The notes: generated by a model not told the origin, from the letters alone. Shown: positions 1 to 8,826, counted from the first letter of the stretch. The stretch: 64,000 bases of DNA from Sorangium cellulosum So0157-2 (GCF_000418325.1 NC_021658.1:868001-932000); one strand, 5' to 3'. Translations and numbers: made by a program.

Positions 1-2
1 CG

Positions 3-686
3 CTCACGATCGTCGACGCGGTGGTCACGCTCACGGCCATGCCGGTGCACATGGACGAGTGGGGCATCGACGTCGGCATCGTCGGCGGGCAGAAGGCGCT
101 GTCGTCGATCCCGGGCGTGTCGGCCTGCGCGTTCTCGCAGGACGCGTGGAAGACGGTCGAGGAGCGCCCCTCGCCGCGCCCGCACTGGTGCTACGACGCC
201 ACGCGCGCGCAGCGGTTCTGGGGGTACCAGCAGTACCACTACACCGCGCCGGTGCCCGGCGTGCTCGCGCTGCACGAGGCGCTGCGCCTCGTCTGCGAGG
301 AGACGCTCGAGCGGCGGTTCCGCCGCCACGAGATGAGCTCGCTGGCGATGCAGGCGGGCCTCGAGGCGATGGGGCTCGAGCTGTTCGCGTCGAAGGACGT
401 GCGCCTCAACAGCGTGCTCGCCATCAAGCTGCCGAGCGGCGTCGACAGCGCCCGGATCCGCGAGTACATGACCAAGGCCTTCCGCGTCGAGATCTCCGGC
501 GCCTTCGGCCTCAACATCGTGCGCGTCGGGCAGATGGGCGAGCAGTGCCGCTCGCACAACCTGTTCAAGACGCTCTACGCGATGGGCATGAGCTTCCAGC
601 GCGAGGGCGTGAAGCTCGACGTCTCCAAGGGCATGGCCGCGCTCGAGCAGGGCCTCGCGGGCGACCGCGAGTACTTCGTCGACTAG
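3..686 (+). CDS. Class V PLP-dependent aminotransferase (alanine-glyoxylate/serine-pyruvate type), 5'-truncated by window edge
   Basis: The frame is open from base 3, so only the C-terminal 227 residues are visible. The fragment begins in the cofactor region: a TIVDAV strand (PLP-binding Asp), then DEWGIDV and GGQKALSSIPG, where the Lys is the expected Schiff-base residue of the alanine-glyoxylate/serine-pyruvate aminotransferase family. The remainder is the small C-terminal domain, including FGLNIVRVGQMGEQCR, a position used in this family for carboxylate binding. The expected reaction is amino-group transfer between Ala or Ser and glyoxylate or pyruvate; the exact substrate (it could also be 2-aminoethylphosphonate or phosphoserine-like) cannot be told. 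The gene ends in TAG and is followed by a strong inverted repeat facing the convergent channel gene. Confidence 0.85.
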   Translation, partial: LTIVDAVVTLTAMPVHMDEWGIDVGIVGGQKALSSIPGVSACAFSQDAWKTVEERPSPRPHWCYDATRAQRFWGYQQYHYTAPVPGVLALHEALRLVCEETLERRFRRHEMSSLAMQAGLEAMGLELFASKDVRLNSVLAIKLPSGVDSARIREYMTKAFRVEISGAFGLNIVRVGQMGEQCRSHNLFKTLYAMGMSFQREGVKLDVSKGMAALEQGLAGDREYFVD

Positions 687-730
687 CTCCGCCCGCCAGA
701 AGTCCGGCCAGGGATCCGGAGCGAGAGTTC

Positions 731-800
731 AACGCAAAGGCGCAAAGGCGCAAAAAATATTTGTAGTTTTGCGCCTTTGCGTCTTCGTGCCTTTGCGTTT
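731..800. repeat. AT-rich imperfect inverted repeat built of CGCAAAGG units; likely bidirectional terminator
   Basis: The left arm (about 731-755) is made of repeated GCAAAGGC units and the right arm (about 766-800) is its near reverse complement, TTTTGCGCCTTTGCG, around a short AT-rich loop. It lies between the converging aminotransferase and CLC genes, and ends in T-rich DNA on both strands. A role as a shared terminator is inferred. The units also resemble the dispersed GCAAAGGC/GCAAAGAC intergenic repeats seen in many bacterial genomes. Confidence 0.6.
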
Positions 801-871
801 ATTTCTCTATCGCTCGTGAGGCAGAGCCCTGGCCGGAGTTCTGATCCGCGGTACCAGCGCGGCCCGCGCCG

Positions 872-2773
872 CTAGCTGCGCCCGGCAGGACCGTCGGCTG
901 CCAGACCAGCGACGGCGGCGCGGCCGCCGAACCGCCTCGCGGCGGCGAACGCCAGCTCGCGGCGCTGCCCGGCCTCGATCCGGCTCCGGTGCGCGTCGAG
1001 CAGGTCGCTGCGCGTCAGCACCCCGATCACCTTGCGCGGCGCCGCCTTGGACACGACCGGGAGCCTGCCCACCCCCTCGGTGACCATGTGATCGGCGGCC
1101 TCGCGGAGGGAGCTGTCCTCGAACACCACCGCGGGCGGGCGCCGGAGGAGGTCGCGGACCGAGAGCGCGCCGGGCTGCTCGGTGAGCAGATCGCGCTGGG
1201 TGACCACGCCGACGAGCTCGCCCCCGCGGTCCACGACGGGGAAGCCCTGGTGGCGCGAGCCCTCCGACCGCGACAGCAGGAAGGCGCGGGCGGCCTCGAC
1301 CGTGTCGTCGGCGGCGAGCGTCACGGCCGGGCGGGAGGCGACGTCGCGCACGAGGATCTGCGCCAGGTGGTCGGCCGCGTACTCGACCATCACGCGCGCG
1401 CCGCGGCGGGCGAGCTTCTCGGTCATGATGGAGTGCCGCATCAGCAGGCTCGAGACGAGGAACGCCGCGCTGCAGCCGCCGAGCAGCGGGAGGAGCCCCA
1501 TCGGCTGCCGGGTCGTCTCGAAGGCGAAGACGACCGAGGCGAGGAGCGCCCGGGAGGCGCCCGCGAAGATCGCCGCCATCCCGACGAGCGCGGCGACGCG
1601 CGCGTCCACGCCGAGCCAGGGAAAGAGCGCGGCGGCGCCGAGGCCGAGGATCGCGCCGAGCCCGCCGCCGATGGTGAAGAGCGGCGCGAGCGTCCCGCCC
1701 GAGGTGCCGCTGCCGAGCGCGATCGACCAGGAGACGAACTTCAGCACCGAGAGCGACACGAGCGCGGCGAGCGCGAGGCGGCCGCTCAGGATGTCGTCGA
1801 TGTTGTCGTAGCCCACGCCGAGCGTCTGCGGCGCGACGTAGCCGACGGCGCCGATCGCGACGGCGCCGATCGCCGGCCACCACATCCAGTGGATCGGCAG
1901 CCGCTCGAACGCCTCCTCGATCGCGTAGATGGCGCGGGTCGCCCCCATGGCCGCGACGCCGAGCGCCGCGCCGAGCGCGATGTAGAAGGCGAGCGCGGGG
2001 CCGGTCGAGGGCGCCACGGCCGACATCTCGAACGCCGGCGCGGTCTCGCCGGCGGCGAGGCGCGCGGCGGCCGCCGTGGCGGCGGCGAGGGCGACGGGGA
2101 TCACCGAGCGCGGGCGGTACTCGAAGAGCAGGAGCTCGATCGCGAGCAGCACCGCCGCCACCGGGCTGCCGAACGTCGCCGACATGCCCGCCGCCGCGCC
2201 CGCGGCGAGCAGCGTCTTGCGCTCGTCCGCGGTGATCCGGAGCAGCTGCCCGACCAGCGAGCCGAGCGCCCCGCCGGTCGCGATGATCGGCCCCTCCGCG
2301 CCGAACGGCCCGCCGGTGCCGATCGCGATCGCCGCGGAGAGCGGCTTGAGCAGCGTCATCCGCGGCGGGATGCGGCTCTGGTTGAAGAGCACCTGCTCCA
2401 TCGCCTCCGGGATCCCGTGGCCGCGGATCGCCTGGGAGCCGTAGCGCGCCATGAGGCCGACGACGAGCGCGCCGGCGATCGGGATGACGAGCACGAGCGC
2501 GCCCGCGTGGTGATCGGCGGGGGAGGCGGGCGCGGCGGAGAGCCGGCCGAAGAACGCGAGGTTCGTGATGACGGCGATGAGCGCGGTGAGCAGCTCCGCC
2601 GCGAGGAACGCGGCGCCGGCGATGGCGATCGCGAGGCCGCTCACGAGGACGATCCGCCGGTCGACGGCGGCGCCCGGGGCGGGGACGCGGAGGTCCTCGA
2701 GGGTCGGGCTCATCGAGGGGGCGACCGGGATGCTCTCGCCGGCCGCGGTATTTGGGGCGTGCACGCTGGACAT
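872..2773 (-). CDS. ClC-type chloride channel/antiporter with C-terminal CBS domain pair
   Basis: The 633-residue protein is a voltage-gated chloride channel (ClC) family membrane protein moving chloride or other small anions, possibly in exchange for protons. About ten hydrophobic segments occupy residues 40-430. The GTGGPFGAEGPI segment matches the ClC G(K/R)EGP pore motif with Ala in place of Lys/Arg, and GSGTSGGTLAP matches the later GxFxP-type pore loop. After the last helix come two CBS modules (about 480-610), which usually bind adenine nucleotides and gate such channels. ATG at 2773 lies one base from the TGA of the upstream marR-type gene, so the two form an operon. Transporter versus channel mode cannot be decided by eye. 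Confidence 0.9.
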   Translation of the reverse strand: MSSVHAPNTAAGESIPVAPSMSPTLEDLRVPAPGAAVDRRIVLVSGLAIAIAGAAFLAAELLTALIAVITNLAFFGRLSAAPASPADHHAGALVLVIPIAGALVVGLMARYGSQAIRGHGIPEAMEQVLFNQSRIPPRMTLLKPLSAAIAIGTGGPFGAEGPIIATGGALGSLVGQLLRITADERKTLLAAGAAAGMSATFGSPVAAVLLAIELLLFEYRPRSVIPVALAAATAAAARLAAGETAPAFEMSAVAPSTGPALAFYIALGAALGVAAMGATRAIYAIEEAFERLPIHWMWWPAIGAVAIGAVGYVAPQTLGVGYDNIDDILSGRLALAALVSLSVLKFVSWSIALGSGTSGGTLAPLFTIGGGLGAILGLGAAALFPWLGVDARVAALVGMAAIFAGASRALLASVVFAFETTRQPMGLLPLLGGCSAAFLVSSLLMRHSIMTEKLARRGARVMVEYAADHLAQILVRDVASRPAVTLAADDTVEAARAFLLSRSEGSRHQGFPVVDRGGELVGVVTQRDLLTEQPGALSVRDLLRRPPAVVFEDSSLREAADHMVTEGVGRLPVVSKAAPRKVIGVLTRSDLLDAHRSRIEAGQRRELAFAAARRFGGRAAVAGLAADGPAGRS

Positions 2774-2774
2774 G

Positions 2775-3335
2775 TCAGCTCTCCTCGCGGTCTGCCGCCG
2801 CGGCGCCGGCGAGGGCGCCTTCGCCCTCGAAGAACAGGGGTGGGGCCTCGTCGCCGGCGCCGAGCGCGCGGGCGAGGGTGGTGAGGCTCTGCGCGAGCCC
2901 GCGGCGCTCGTCCTCCGGCAGGCGGTCCACGGCGGCGACGAGCTCGGCCTGCACGGTGCGCGGCGCGCGGCGGAGCAGCGCGCGGCCGGCGGGGGTGAGC
3001 GAGATCTCGGTCCGGCGCGCGTCCTCCGCCGAGGCGCGCCGGGCGACCAGCCCGCGCTCGGCGAGGCGCGTCACCACGACCGAGACCGAGCTCTGGTGGG
3101 TGAGCGTGCGCTGCGCGAGCTCGGCGATCGACGCGGCGGCCGCCTGATCGAGCTGCTGCAGCACGAACAGCTGCGCGCTGCTCAGGCCGAGCTGCCGCTC
3201 GCACGCGCGCGAGGAGACGCGCAGGCGCTGCACGATGGCGCGGATCGCGTCCATGACCCGCTGCGCGTCCGGCCCGCCCTGGGCCTGCCGCGCGGCAGCC
3301 TTCCGCCGCGCCGCTGGAGATACATGGGACCCCAT
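2775..3335 (-). CDS. MarR-family transcriptional regulator
   Basis: This 186-residue protein has the MarR winged-helix layout: an N-terminal dimerisation helix, the HTH ([12 protein letters not shown] followed by [20 protein letters not shown]), and the wing with the conserved D-x-R ([16 protein letters not shown]). It is slightly longer than usual because of a charged N-terminus and a low-complexity C-terminal tail. It is first in a two-gene operon with the CLC gene, one base apart, so it probably controls the channel and itself. The ligand is unknown. Confidence 0.88.
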   Translation of the reverse strand: MGSHVSPAARRKAAARQAQGGPDAQRVMDAIRAIVQRLRVSSRACERQLGLSSAQLFVLQQLDQAAAASIAELAQRTLTHQSSVSVVVTRLAERGLVARRASAEDARRTEISLTPAGRALLRRAPRTVQAELVAAVDRLPEDERRGLAQSLTTLARALGAGDEAPPLFFEGEGALAGAAAADREES

Positions 3336-3625
3336 ACAACGCGCCGGAAGCTACGCCACGCGCCGGGCAAGCGCAAGCGGCCGGCAGGACCGCGCGGGCG
3401 GCGCCTCGCGGATCGGCGCGGATCGAGGCGGGCCGGCGTGGTCCGAGGCGGGGCCGTCCTCGACGGGGTTACGCCCGGAGGGGCGACCGGCGGCGGTCCG
3501 CCGGCGCGGCGCGCCGAAGCCCGCGCCGGCGGACCGCGCGCCGCCCCTCGGGCGGACCGTGCGGGCGATCCTTCGCGGGGCGTCGCCTGCGCGGGCGATC
3601 CAGGCTAAGAACCGGCCCTCCCACC

Positions 3626-4573
3626 ATGACCTTCCAAGACCTCATTCTCACCCTGCAGAAGTTCTGGGCCGATCGCGGCTGTCTCATCGTGCAGCCGTAC
3701 AACTCGGAGGTCGGCGCTGGCACCTTCAACCCGGCGACGTTCCTGCGCGCGCTCGGCCCCGAGCCCTGGAATGTGGCCTTCGTCGAGCCTTCCCGGCGGC
3801 CCGCGGACGGTCGTTACGGGGAGAACCCGAACCGGATGCAGCAGTTTCACCAGTTCCAGGTGATCCTCAAGCCGAGCCCGATCGACATCCAGGACCTCTA
3901 CCTGGAGTCGCTGCGGGCGATCGGCACGAACCCGCTCGAGCACGACGTCCGGTTCCTCGAGGACGACTGGGAGTCGCCGACCCTCGGGGCGTGGGGGCTC
4001 GGCTGGCAGGTGTGGATCGACGGGCTCGAGATCTCGCAGTTCACCTACTTCCAGCAGATCGGCGGGATCGACTGCCGCCCCGTGTCCGGCGAGCTCACGT
4101 ACGGCCTCGAGCGGATCGCGATGTACCTGCAGGACAAGGACAGCATCTACGACGTCGTCTACTCGGACAGCGGCGGGAAGATCGTGCGCTACGGCGACCT
4201 CTACCAGCGCGCCGAGTGGGAGTGGTCGACCTACAACTTCGAGGAGGCCGACATCCCCGAGCACTTCGCGGCGTTCGACGTGTGCGAGGCCGAGGTGAAG
4301 CGGCTCCTCACCCGCGGCGCGGATCCGGCGGCGAAGGGTGTGGCGATCGATCCGAAGAAGGCGCTCGTGCTGCCGGCGTACGATTTCGTGGTGAAGGCGG
4401 CGCACCGCTTCAACGTGCTCGACGCGCGCGGCGCGATCAGCGTGACCGAGCGGCAGCGCTACATCGGCCGGGTCCGCGCGCTGGCGCGGGCGGTCGCCGA
4501 GACGTACCTCGCGCAGCGCGAGGCGCTCGGCTACCCGCTCCTCGGGGAGCCGCAGGCGAAGGCGGCGGAGTAG
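3626..4573 (+). CDS. glyQ: Glycyl-tRNA synthetase alpha subunit
   Basis: This is a full-length (315 aa) alpha subunit of the bacterial alpha2beta2 glycyl-tRNA synthetase, which charges tRNA-Gly in the cytosol. The near-invariant features are present: [20 protein letters not shown] at the N-terminus, [19 protein letters not shown], and [20 protein letters not shown] of the class II motif 3 region. The start at MTFQDLIL matches the family. In most bacteria glyS (beta subunit) follows directly; here the next gene is the convergent pyrE, and the preceding gene is divergent, so the beta subunit must lie elsewhere. No T-box-like leader was seen in the 290-base upstream gap. Confidence 0.97.
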   Translation: MTFQDLILTLQKFWADRGCLIVQPYNSEVGAGTFNPATFLRALGPEPWNVAFVEPSRRPADGRYGENPNRMQQFHQFQVILKPSPIDIQDLYLESLRAIGTNPLEHDVRFLEDDWESPTLGAWGLGWQVWIDGLEISQFTYFQQIGGIDCRPVSGELTYGLERIAMYLQDKDSIYDVVYSDSGGKIVRYGDLYQRAEWEWSTYNFEEADIPEHFAAFDVCEAEVKRLLTRGADPAAKGVAIDPKKALVLPAYDFVVKAAHRFNVLDARGAISVTERQRYIGRVRALARAVAETYLAQREALGYPLLGEPQAKAAE

Positions 4574-4728
4574 CGCCGCAGGCGAAGGCGGCGCCGCTGC
4601 GCCGCAGGCGGCGCCGCTGCGCCGCAGGCCGAGGCGGCGCCGCTGCGCCGCGGGCGGAGGCGGCGCCGCTGCGCCGCAGACCGAGGCGGCGCCGCTGCGC
4701 GCCGCCTCGCCGGGCGGGGCCGCTCGCT
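4574..4728. repeat. GC-rich imperfect tandem repeat between glyQ and pyrE
   Basis: The gap between the converging glyQ and pyrE genes consists of about five degenerate copies of a GGCGCCGCTGCGCCGC-type unit separated by short AGGC/GAGGCG linkers. The repeats contain GGCGCC palindromes and could form stacked hairpins, so transcription termination in both directions is plausible. No gene is seen here. Confidence 0.6.
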
Positions 4729-5307
4729 TCAGCCGAGCGGGCTGTCGGGGATGAAATCGCGGCGCGTGCAGATCGCGACGAGCGGCAGCCCCGCCGCGCG
4801 GATCGCCTCGGCGCCGCCCTCGAGGCGGTCGACCAGGGCGATCACGCCGACCACGGAGGCGCCCGCGGTGCGCAGCTTCTCGACCGCCTTCAGCGTCGAG
4901 CCGCCCGTCGTGATCACGTCCTCGAGGATCGCGACGGGCATCCCGGGCGCGAGCCCGCGATCGCCCTCGACAAGGCGGCGCGAGCCGTGGTCCTTGACCT
5001 CCTTGCGCACGTACAGCGCGGGGAGGGGGCGGCCGCGCAGGAAGCTCGTGAGCGATACCGCGCTCGCGAGGGGGCAGCCGCCGAGCTCGACGCCGGCGAC
5101 GGCCTCGCACCGGGGGAGCGCGTCGAGCGCCTCGAACATCAGCGCGCCGACGAGGGCGTGGCCCTCGGCCGTCAGCACCGACTGCTTGCAGTCGATGAAG
5201 AAGTCGCTCTCGCGACCGGACGCGAGGACGACGCGCTTCTGCTCGAACGATCGCTCGCGCAGCAGCGCGACGAGCCGCTCCCGCTCGGACGTGCCGGCGG
5301 CGCTCAC
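4729..5307 (-). CDS. pyrE: Orotate phosphoribosyltransferase
   Basis: The 192-residue enzyme makes orotidine 5'-monophosphate from orotate and PRPP in pyrimidine synthesis. The PRPP-binding loop is clear at VAILEDVITTGGSTL. Also visible are the phosphate-binding YVRKEVKDHG region (catalytic Lys loop) and VAGVELGGCPLA. Its GTG start overlaps the TGA of the bactofilin gene upstream (GTGA), so translation is probably coupled to the bactofilin operon. Length is normal for the bacterial enzyme. The pairing of pyrE with bactofilins has no obvious functional explanation. Confidence 0.95.
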   Translation of the reverse strand: MSAAGTSERERLVALLRERSFEQKRVVLASGRESDFFIDCKQSVLTAEGHALVGALMFEALDALPRCEAVAGVELGGCPLASAVSLTSFLRGRPLPALYVRKEVKDHGSRRLVEGDRGLAPGMPVAILEDVITTGGSTLKAVEKLRTAGASVVGVIALVDRLEGGAEAIRAAGLPLVAICTRRDFIPDSPLG

Positions 5308-6019
5308 CGCCCGCCCCGCTTGCGGAGCGACGCCTTCGCGGCCCCCTTCCGGAGCGCGGGGACGACGGGCGGCGGCGGCCCGCCGGCGCCCTCGGCGGCG
5401 TCGGCCTCGTCGGCCTCGCCGCCCGCGGAGGCGGCCGACAGATCGGCCTCCTCGTCGTCCTGCGCCGCCGCGAGGCGCGGCTCGGGCGCGGGCCTCGCCT
5501 CGACCGGGGCCGGGCGGGCCGCCGGCGCGGGGCGCGCGGGCGCCGGCGCGGGGCGGGCCGCGGGCCGCGCGGCAGGCGCCGGCGCGCGCTCCGCCGGCGC
5601 CCGCGCCGGCCGCGCCGCCGCGGGGGCGGACGCGGCGCGCGGCGCAGCTGCCGCGGCCGGTCGACGAGCGCAGCCCGGACCGGGGCGGGCGCCGCAGCGA
5701 GCGGCGCGCCGGTGGTGACGTTGCCGCGCACCAGCGCGCCGGGGTGGATGCCGATCTGCGGCGCGCCGAGGTCGCCGACGACGCGCGCGCCGGGCTCGAG
5801 GATCACGGCCTCCTCGCCGGAGATGTTCCCGGCGACCGCGCCGCGGACGACCACGCGCCGCCCCCGCACGTCGCTCTGGATGAGCGCGCCCTCGCCGATG
5901 GTCACGTCGCCGGTCATGACGACGCTCCCCTCGACGCGGCCGAGGATCTCGAGATCCCCGTCGCCCTGCACGTTGCCGCGGATGGCCGTCGTCGGCCCGA
6001 TCGAGGACTGGGCGGCCAT
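5304..6019 (-). CDS. Bactofilin, third gene of operon, with an apparent 1-nt frameshift near 5660
   Basis: Residues 1-100 form a bactofilin domain of short repeating beta-strands (IRGNVQGDGDLEILGRVEGS, then GDVTIGEGALI and VVVRGAVAGNISG), the fold that polymerises into cytoskeletal filaments without nucleotide. The reading frame then changes. The frame of the start runs on into Arg-rich nonsense, while the neighbouring frame supplies a long Ala/Pro-rich linker, an acidic patch (DDEEADLSAAS) and a basic end (LRKGAAKASLRKRGGR) with a TGA that overlaps the pyrE start. One missing base around 5650-5690 would restore a ~238-residue protein. This is either an assembly error or a real disruption. 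ATG is 3 bases past the stop of the second bactofilin. Confidence 0.75.
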
Positions 6020-6022
6020 CGG

Positions 6023-6385
6023 CTACACGTCCATGTCGACGTTGCCCTTGAACGAGGCTCCGTCCGCGATGGTCAGCCGCGACGCCTTCACGTCGCCGAC
6101 GAGGCGACCGCCCGCGAGGAGGTCCACGCGGTCGGCCGCCGTGACGTTGCCGGTCACGTTGCCGCCCACCTGGAGCGACGCCGCCCCGATGTCCGCTTCG
6201 ACCAGCGCCCCTGCGTCGATGGTGAGAGGCCCCTCGACGGTGAGCTTGCCGCGCACCGTCCCGGCGACGATCACCTCGTCGTCGGAGGTGATCTCGCCCT
6301 CGATCGTGAGCCCGTTTCCGATGATCGTACCCGCCACGTTCGTGCTCCTCGTCGCGCCGTCGCGGCGCGGTTCTCCGTCCGTCAA
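6023..6385 (-). CDS. Bactofilin (short form, second gene of operon)
   Basis: The 120-residue protein is almost entirely bactofilin domain: ISSx-type strands such as GTIIGNGLTIEGEITSDDEV, GTVRGKLTVEGPLTIDAGAL and GGNVTGNVTAADRVDLLAGG build a right-handed beta-helix. N- and C-terminal tails are very short, unlike the flanking paralogues. Bactofilins polymerise into filaments that scaffold cell-shape, chromosome-positioning or envelope enzymes; which applies here is unknown. It sits 6 bases downstream of the first bactofilin and 3 bases upstream of the third. Confidence 0.92.
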   Translation of the reverse strand: MTDGEPRRDGATRSTNVAGTIIGNGLTIEGEITSDDEVIVAGTVRGKLTVEGPLTIDAGALVEADIGAASLQVGGNVTGNVTAADRVDLLAGGRLVGDVKASRLTIADGASFKGNVDMDV

Positions 6386-6391
6386 CGCGCG

Positions 6392-6817
6392 CTACCGCCC
6401 CGCCGGTTCGCGGCGGGGGCTCTGCGCGCGCCCGCCGGTCCGCTCCGTGAGCTCGGCCGGCAGGTCGAACTCCGCCTCGATGCGGCCGGCGAACGCCGCG
6501 CCTTCCTCGAGGATCACCTCGCTGCCGCCCACGTTCCCGGCGTACTGCGCGGTCGCCCGGATGGTGACGGGGCCGCGCGACGTCACGTCTCCCGTGAGCT
6601 GTCCGGCGACGACGAGCGAGCTCGCCTCGACGTCCCCGGTGACCGACGCTCCGTCCTCGATCTCGAGATCGCCGGTCAGCTGGATGTTGCCCTCGACGCT
6701 CCCCTCGACCCGGAGCGAGCCGTCGCCGTGGACGCGCCCGCGGATGCGGGAGCCCCTTCCGATGAGCGATTCGGCGGCGTCCGATTCGCGGTGCGTGGTT
6801 GTCGAGCCTCGGGCCAT
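6392..6817 (-). CDS. Bactofilin (first gene of operon)
   Basis: From ATG at 6817 (MARGSTTTHRES) the protein has 141 residues. A short polar N-terminus leads into bactofilin repeats (IGRGSRIRGRVHGDGSLRVE, NIQLTGDLEIEDGASVTGDV, GGSEVILEEGAAFAGRIEA) and a basic C-terminal tail. The frame stays open upstream to 7405, but that part is Arg/Pro-rich translation of the repeat element, so the shorter start is preferred. It heads a four-gene unit: three bactofilins, then pyrE. The three proteins differ in tail length and charge, suggesting a mixed or layered filament. Confidence 0.88.
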   Translation of the reverse strand: MARGSTTTHRESDAAESLIGRGSRIRGRVHGDGSLRVEGSVEGNIQLTGDLEIEDGASVTGDVEASSLVVAGQLTGDVTSRGPVTIRATAQYAGNVGGSEVILEEGAAFAGRIEAEFDLPAELTERTGGRAQSPRREPAGR

Positions 6818-7419
6818 TCTCGTCTCCAGTGCGCGATGGGGGCCGCGCGAGCCGGGGCGCGCAGCAGAGGCCCGGCTCGTCCGCTCGGGCGGGGCGATCG
6901 GCGTCGCCCGGCCCTGCGGCGGCGCGGACGCTACTCCAAGGCGCTGCGCCTCGCAACCGGCGGGCGGGCTCGGTCCAGGGCGGGCTCGGTCCAGGGCGGC
7001 CTCCGCGCGCTGCCACGGAGCCCTCGGGGGGAGGGGGTGTCGCGCGGGGGGCCGAGGGGGGCCCTCCCACGAACTCGCGCCTCGTGGTGGCGATTGCCTG
7101 CTGTACGGAGGTGCCGAGTCCATGGGCGACCCGCTGCGACGCGGGCCGGCGCTCGGGTTCGTGGGGCCCTCCCCCTCGGCCCCCCGCGCGACACCCCCTC
7201 CCCCCGAGGGCTCTCTCCGAGGGAGGGGGGCTGCGGTTGTCGGTCGTCCTGCACCTCGTGGAAGGCTTCCGGCGCCCCTGGCCGAGGTGATACGGTCTCC
7301 TTTGACTGGGCTTCCCTTGCTCGCGACGCCTCCGGTGCCCCTGACGGCGGACCGACTCGGACGGCTCGGCGCGCGTCGTCGTGAGACGAGCGCAGACCAA
7401 CCCAACCCGGGGGTTCCTT
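6818..7419. other. 602-base gap between bactofilin operon and monooxygenase; repeat-rich, no gene seen
   Basis: The gap holds two direct copies of a GCGGGCTCGGTCCAGG unit (about 6963-6997), the large inverted repeat described separately, and a third partial CCGAGGGAGGGGGG copy just after it (about 7218-7230). It must also contain the divergent promoters of both flanking transcription units. No convincing open frame was found. Confidence 0.5.
7018..7213. repeat. 196-bp inverted-repeat element with ~65-bp arms (MITE-like)
   Basis: The left arm (7018-7081) and right arm (7148-7213) are near-perfect reverse complements, both containing GGGGTGTCGCGCGGGGGGCC or its complement. They flank a ~66-base loop with no gene. 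Arms this long in an intergenic space suggest a miniature transposable element or an intergenic palindrome family. No target-site duplication was recognised. Confidence 0.65.
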
Positions 7420-8826
7420 ATGCGCAAGATTGCTATCGTGGGGTCTGGACAGGCCGGCTTGCTCGCGGCGCACGGCCTGGTGAAGGCCGGCTACGGCGTG
7501 ACGCTCTACTCGGATCGCACGCCCGAGCAGTGGCTCCACGAATCGAAGCCGACCGGCACCGCCGCCCGGTTCGACAGGGCGCTCCAGTTCGAGCGCGAGC
7601 TCGGCCTGGCCTTCTGGGAGGACGCCGCGCCCCCGGGCGAGGGCGTCCAGCTGACCGCGTGCCCCGCCCCGGGCAACCGCCTCCTGACGCTGGCAGGCCG
7701 CCTGGAGCGGCCCTTCAGGGCGATCGACCTGCGGCTCCAGAGCCACCGGTGGATGCTCGAGCTCGAGCGGCGCGGGGGCAAGATCGTCGTCGAGCCGGTC
7801 ACCGTCCCGCGGCTCGACGCCATCGCCGCGGAGAACGATCTCACCATCGTCGCTGCTGGGCGCGGCGACCTGTGCAGCCTGTTCGAGCGCGACCCGGCGC
7901 GCAGCGTCCACACGGAGGCGCAGCGCAACCTCGTCATGATCTGCGTGACGGGCCCGAAGCTCGGGTTCGACGGCGTCCCGCTGATTCCGGTCAAGTTCAA
8001 CCTGTTCGCGGGCCTCGGGGAGGCGTTCTGGGTGCCCTACCACCACAAGGACGTGGGGCCGAGCTGGAACTGCATCGTCGAGGCGGTGCCCGGAGGGGCG
8101 TTCGACCGGTTCCAGGGCGCGACGACGGGCGAGGAGATCGTCGCGATCACGAAGGAGCTGGTGAAGGAGCTCATCCCCTGGGACTACGAATGGTTCAGGA
8201 CAGCCGAGCTGTCGGACAAGCATGGATGGCAGAAGGGGCGCGTCGTCCCGGCGGTGCGCAAGCCCGTCGGGCGGCTGCCCTCCGGCCGCATCGTGACGCC
8301 GCTGGGCGACACGGCGATGTCGCTCGACCCGATCGGCGGCCAGGGCGCCAACAGCGGCAACAAGATGGCGCGCAACCTCGTCGAGTGCGTCGTGCAGCAC
8401 GGCGATCGCCCGTTCGACGCCGAATGGATGACGCGCACCTTCGATCGTTTCTACGCGCGGCACGGCGGGCCCACCGACCGGTTCAACAACCTCCTCCTCT
8501 CCGGCGCGTCCGCGGGGATATTCCACCTCCTCTTCGCCCAGTACGGCAGCGACGGGCGGGCGGACAACGCGAGCCGACCGCAGGCGCTCGCGAACGCCTT
8601 CGTGAACAACTTCAACGATCCGGCGCAGCTGACGCCGGTCCTCGAGGACGTGGGGCGGGTGCGCGCGTTCATCGGGCAGACGACCGGGAAGCCGTGGCCG
8701 GTCGCGCTCGCGGCCGGGGGCGTGGGCGTCGGCCTCGCGCAGGTGCGGCAGCGCCTCGGGCTGCCGCCGGGGCACCCGAGGGCGCCGGTGCACGCGCGCA
8801 CCGGCAACGACGGAGCGCTCGCATAG
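7420..8826 (+). CDS. StyA-type FAD-dependent monooxygenase (styrene/indole epoxidase family)
   Basis: The 468-residue protein starts with a Rossmann FAD-binding motif (MRKIAIVGSGQAGLLAAHGL), continues with SKPTGTAARFD and the substrate-domain segment SWNCIVEAVPGG, and carries the second FAD motif (TPLGDTAMSLDPIGGQGAN) near residue 305. This architecture is that of styrene monooxygenase StyA and related indole monooxygenases, group E flavoproteins that epoxidise aromatic alkenes or indole using FADH2 from a separate reductase (StyB). No styB-like reductase is adjacent, so the partner must be elsewhere. ATG at 7420 was chosen because the flavin motif follows at once. The substrate is inferred from family only. 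Confidence 0.9.
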   Translation: MRKIAIVGSGQAGLLAAHGLVKAGYGVTLYSDRTPEQWLHESKPTGTAARFDRALQFERELGLAFWEDAAPPGEGVQLTACPAPGNRLLTLAGRLERPFRAIDLRLQSHRWMLELERRGGKIVVEPVTVPRLDAIAAENDLTIVAAGRGDLCSLFERDPARSVHTEAQRNLVMICVTGPKLGFDGVPLIPVKFNLFAGLGEAFWVPYHHKDVGPSWNCIVEAVPGGAFDRFQGATTGEEIVAITKELVKELIPWDYEWFRTAELSDKHGWQKGRVVPAVRKPVGRLPSGRIVTPLGDTAMSLDPIGGQGANSGNKMARNLVECVVQHGDRPFDAEWMTRTFDRFYARHGGPTDRFNNLLLSGASAGIFHLLFAQYGSDGRADNASRPQALANAFVNNFNDPAQLTPVLEDVGRVRAFIGQTTGKPWPVALAAGGVGVGLAQVRQRLGLPPGHPRAPVHARTGNDGALA

